A stretch of DNA of 40,310 nt. Origin: Bordetella parapertussis (GTDB taxonomy: Bacteria > Pseudomonadota > Gammaproteobacteria > Burkholderiales > SG8-39). The notes under the pieces were generated by a model, which did not search any database, was not told the DNA's origin, and saw only the letters and a program-made list of their open reading frames with translations. Below, in pieces: positions 39,941 through 40,310 of this stretch (positions are counted from its first letter, which is position 1; each line of letters begins with the position of its first letter). Made by a program: the position numbers and the translations under genes. Location of the stretch: contig CAMDFL010000021.1 in NCBI GenBank assembly GCA_945897475.1, positions 1 to 40,310 of the forward strand, in the 5' to 3' direction.

Positions 39941-40310
39941 TCAAAGCACGCGCGAGTACTGGGCGCGCTCCAGCCCCTCGCGCAGGTAACGGTCGAACAC
40001 CATGCACACCGCGCGCACCAGCAACCGCCCCACGGGCGTCACGCTGATCCACTCATCATCCAATTCGACCAAACCATCGTCACGCAACACCTGCAGAGCC
40101 TTTAATTCCGCGGCGAAATACGTATCGAAGTCGATCAGATGGGCAATGGAAATAGATTCTTTCGATACACGGCAATGGCAAGCCAGCGACTGAATCACCG
40201 CGCGCCTCGCCAGGTCATCGGCACTGGCTTGTATGCCGCGCATCACCGGCAATTCGTCAGCATCAAGGCAACCCGTGTATCGATCGAGATCCTTGTGATT
40301 CTGGCTGTAG
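39941..40310 (-). CDS. hemN: Oxygen-independent coproporphyrinogen III oxidase, C-terminal fragment
   Basis: The last ~122 residues of HemN, running off the right edge. This radical SAM enzyme converts coproporphyrinogen III to protoporphyrinogen IX in anaerobic heme synthesis. The recognisable part reads YSQNHKDLDRYTGCLDADEL, then ADDLARRAVIQSLACHCRV and VCMVFDRYLREGLERAQYSRVL, which is the standard HemN C-terminal domain. The radical SAM CxxxCxxC cluster motif lies outside the window. The stop is TGA at 39941-39943. The gene is convergent with the preceding accessory pair. Confidence 0.93.
   Translation of the reverse strand, partial: YSQNHKDLDRYTGCLDADELPVMRGIQASADDLARRAVIQSLACHCRVSKESISIAHLIDFDTYFAAELKALQVLRDDGLVELDDEWISVTPVGRLLVRAVCMVFDRYLREGLERAQYSRVL

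Overview
The window reads as GC-rich chromosomal DNA of a betaproteobacterium, possibly Burkholderiales-related. This rests on the run of 5-formyltetrahydrofolate cyclo-ligase, soluble lytic transglycosylase, NDUFA9-like protein and cca, an arrangement I associate with Betaproteobacteria, and on beta-type ilvA, uvrD and hemN sequences. No rRNA, tRNA, CRISPR array or insertion sequence was recognised.

Layout. (1) 1-14.4 kb is mostly housekeeping: the tail of a sulfite-oxidase-type molybdoenzyme, a Nu-class-like glutathione transferase, DUF2905 and EF-hand proteins, a membrane C13 peptidase translationally coupled to cca, an NDUFA9-like reductase, slt, a helix-hairpin-helix protein, 5-FCL, ilvA, yqaA and uvrD. 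Its gaps carry two diverged copies of one ~155-nt dispersed repeat and several short tandem arrays (16, 19 and 22 nt units). (2) 14.6-18.7 kb holds an exported methyltransferase-like protein, a large periplasmic protein with one heme c site, and a LysR regulator. (3) 18.7-33.1 kb is one long + strand gene train, apparently a catabolic operon. It starts at a candidate promoter with a 16-bp palindrome, then encodes an adrenodoxin-spaced [2Fe-2S] ferredoxin, a protein resembling 3-hydroxyanthranilate 3,4-dioxygenase, a NitT/TauT-type ABC transporter, a luciferase-like monooxygenase, an alpha/beta hydrolase, an M24-fold protein without its metal ligands, an ornithine-cyclodeaminase-family protein, a complete iron(III)-type ABC transporter interrupted by another hydrolase, and a maleylacetate-reductase-family dehydrogenase. 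(4) 33.2-37.5 kb holds pobA with all recognised active-site residues, a second exported methyltransferase-like protein with a likely ATT start, a lipoprotein hydrolase, and a LigI-type 2-pyrone-4,6-dicarboxylate hydrolase. (5) 37.5-39.8 kb looks accessory: an orphan Phd-type antitoxin next to a frameshifted VapC-like toxin remnant, then a methyltransferase coupled to a protein I do not recognise. (6) The window closes with the 3' end of hemN.

How it fits together (inference): regions 3 and 4 combine two uptake systems with oxygenation, candidate ring cleavage, hydrolysis, deamination or imine reduction, and funnelling through protocatechuate and pyrone chemistry. The substrate is unknown; an aromatic carrying nitrogen is a reasonable guess. 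The best candidate for an undescribed system is the ferredoxin plus 3-HAO-like pair at the head of the operon, together with the M24 protein that has lost its metal site.
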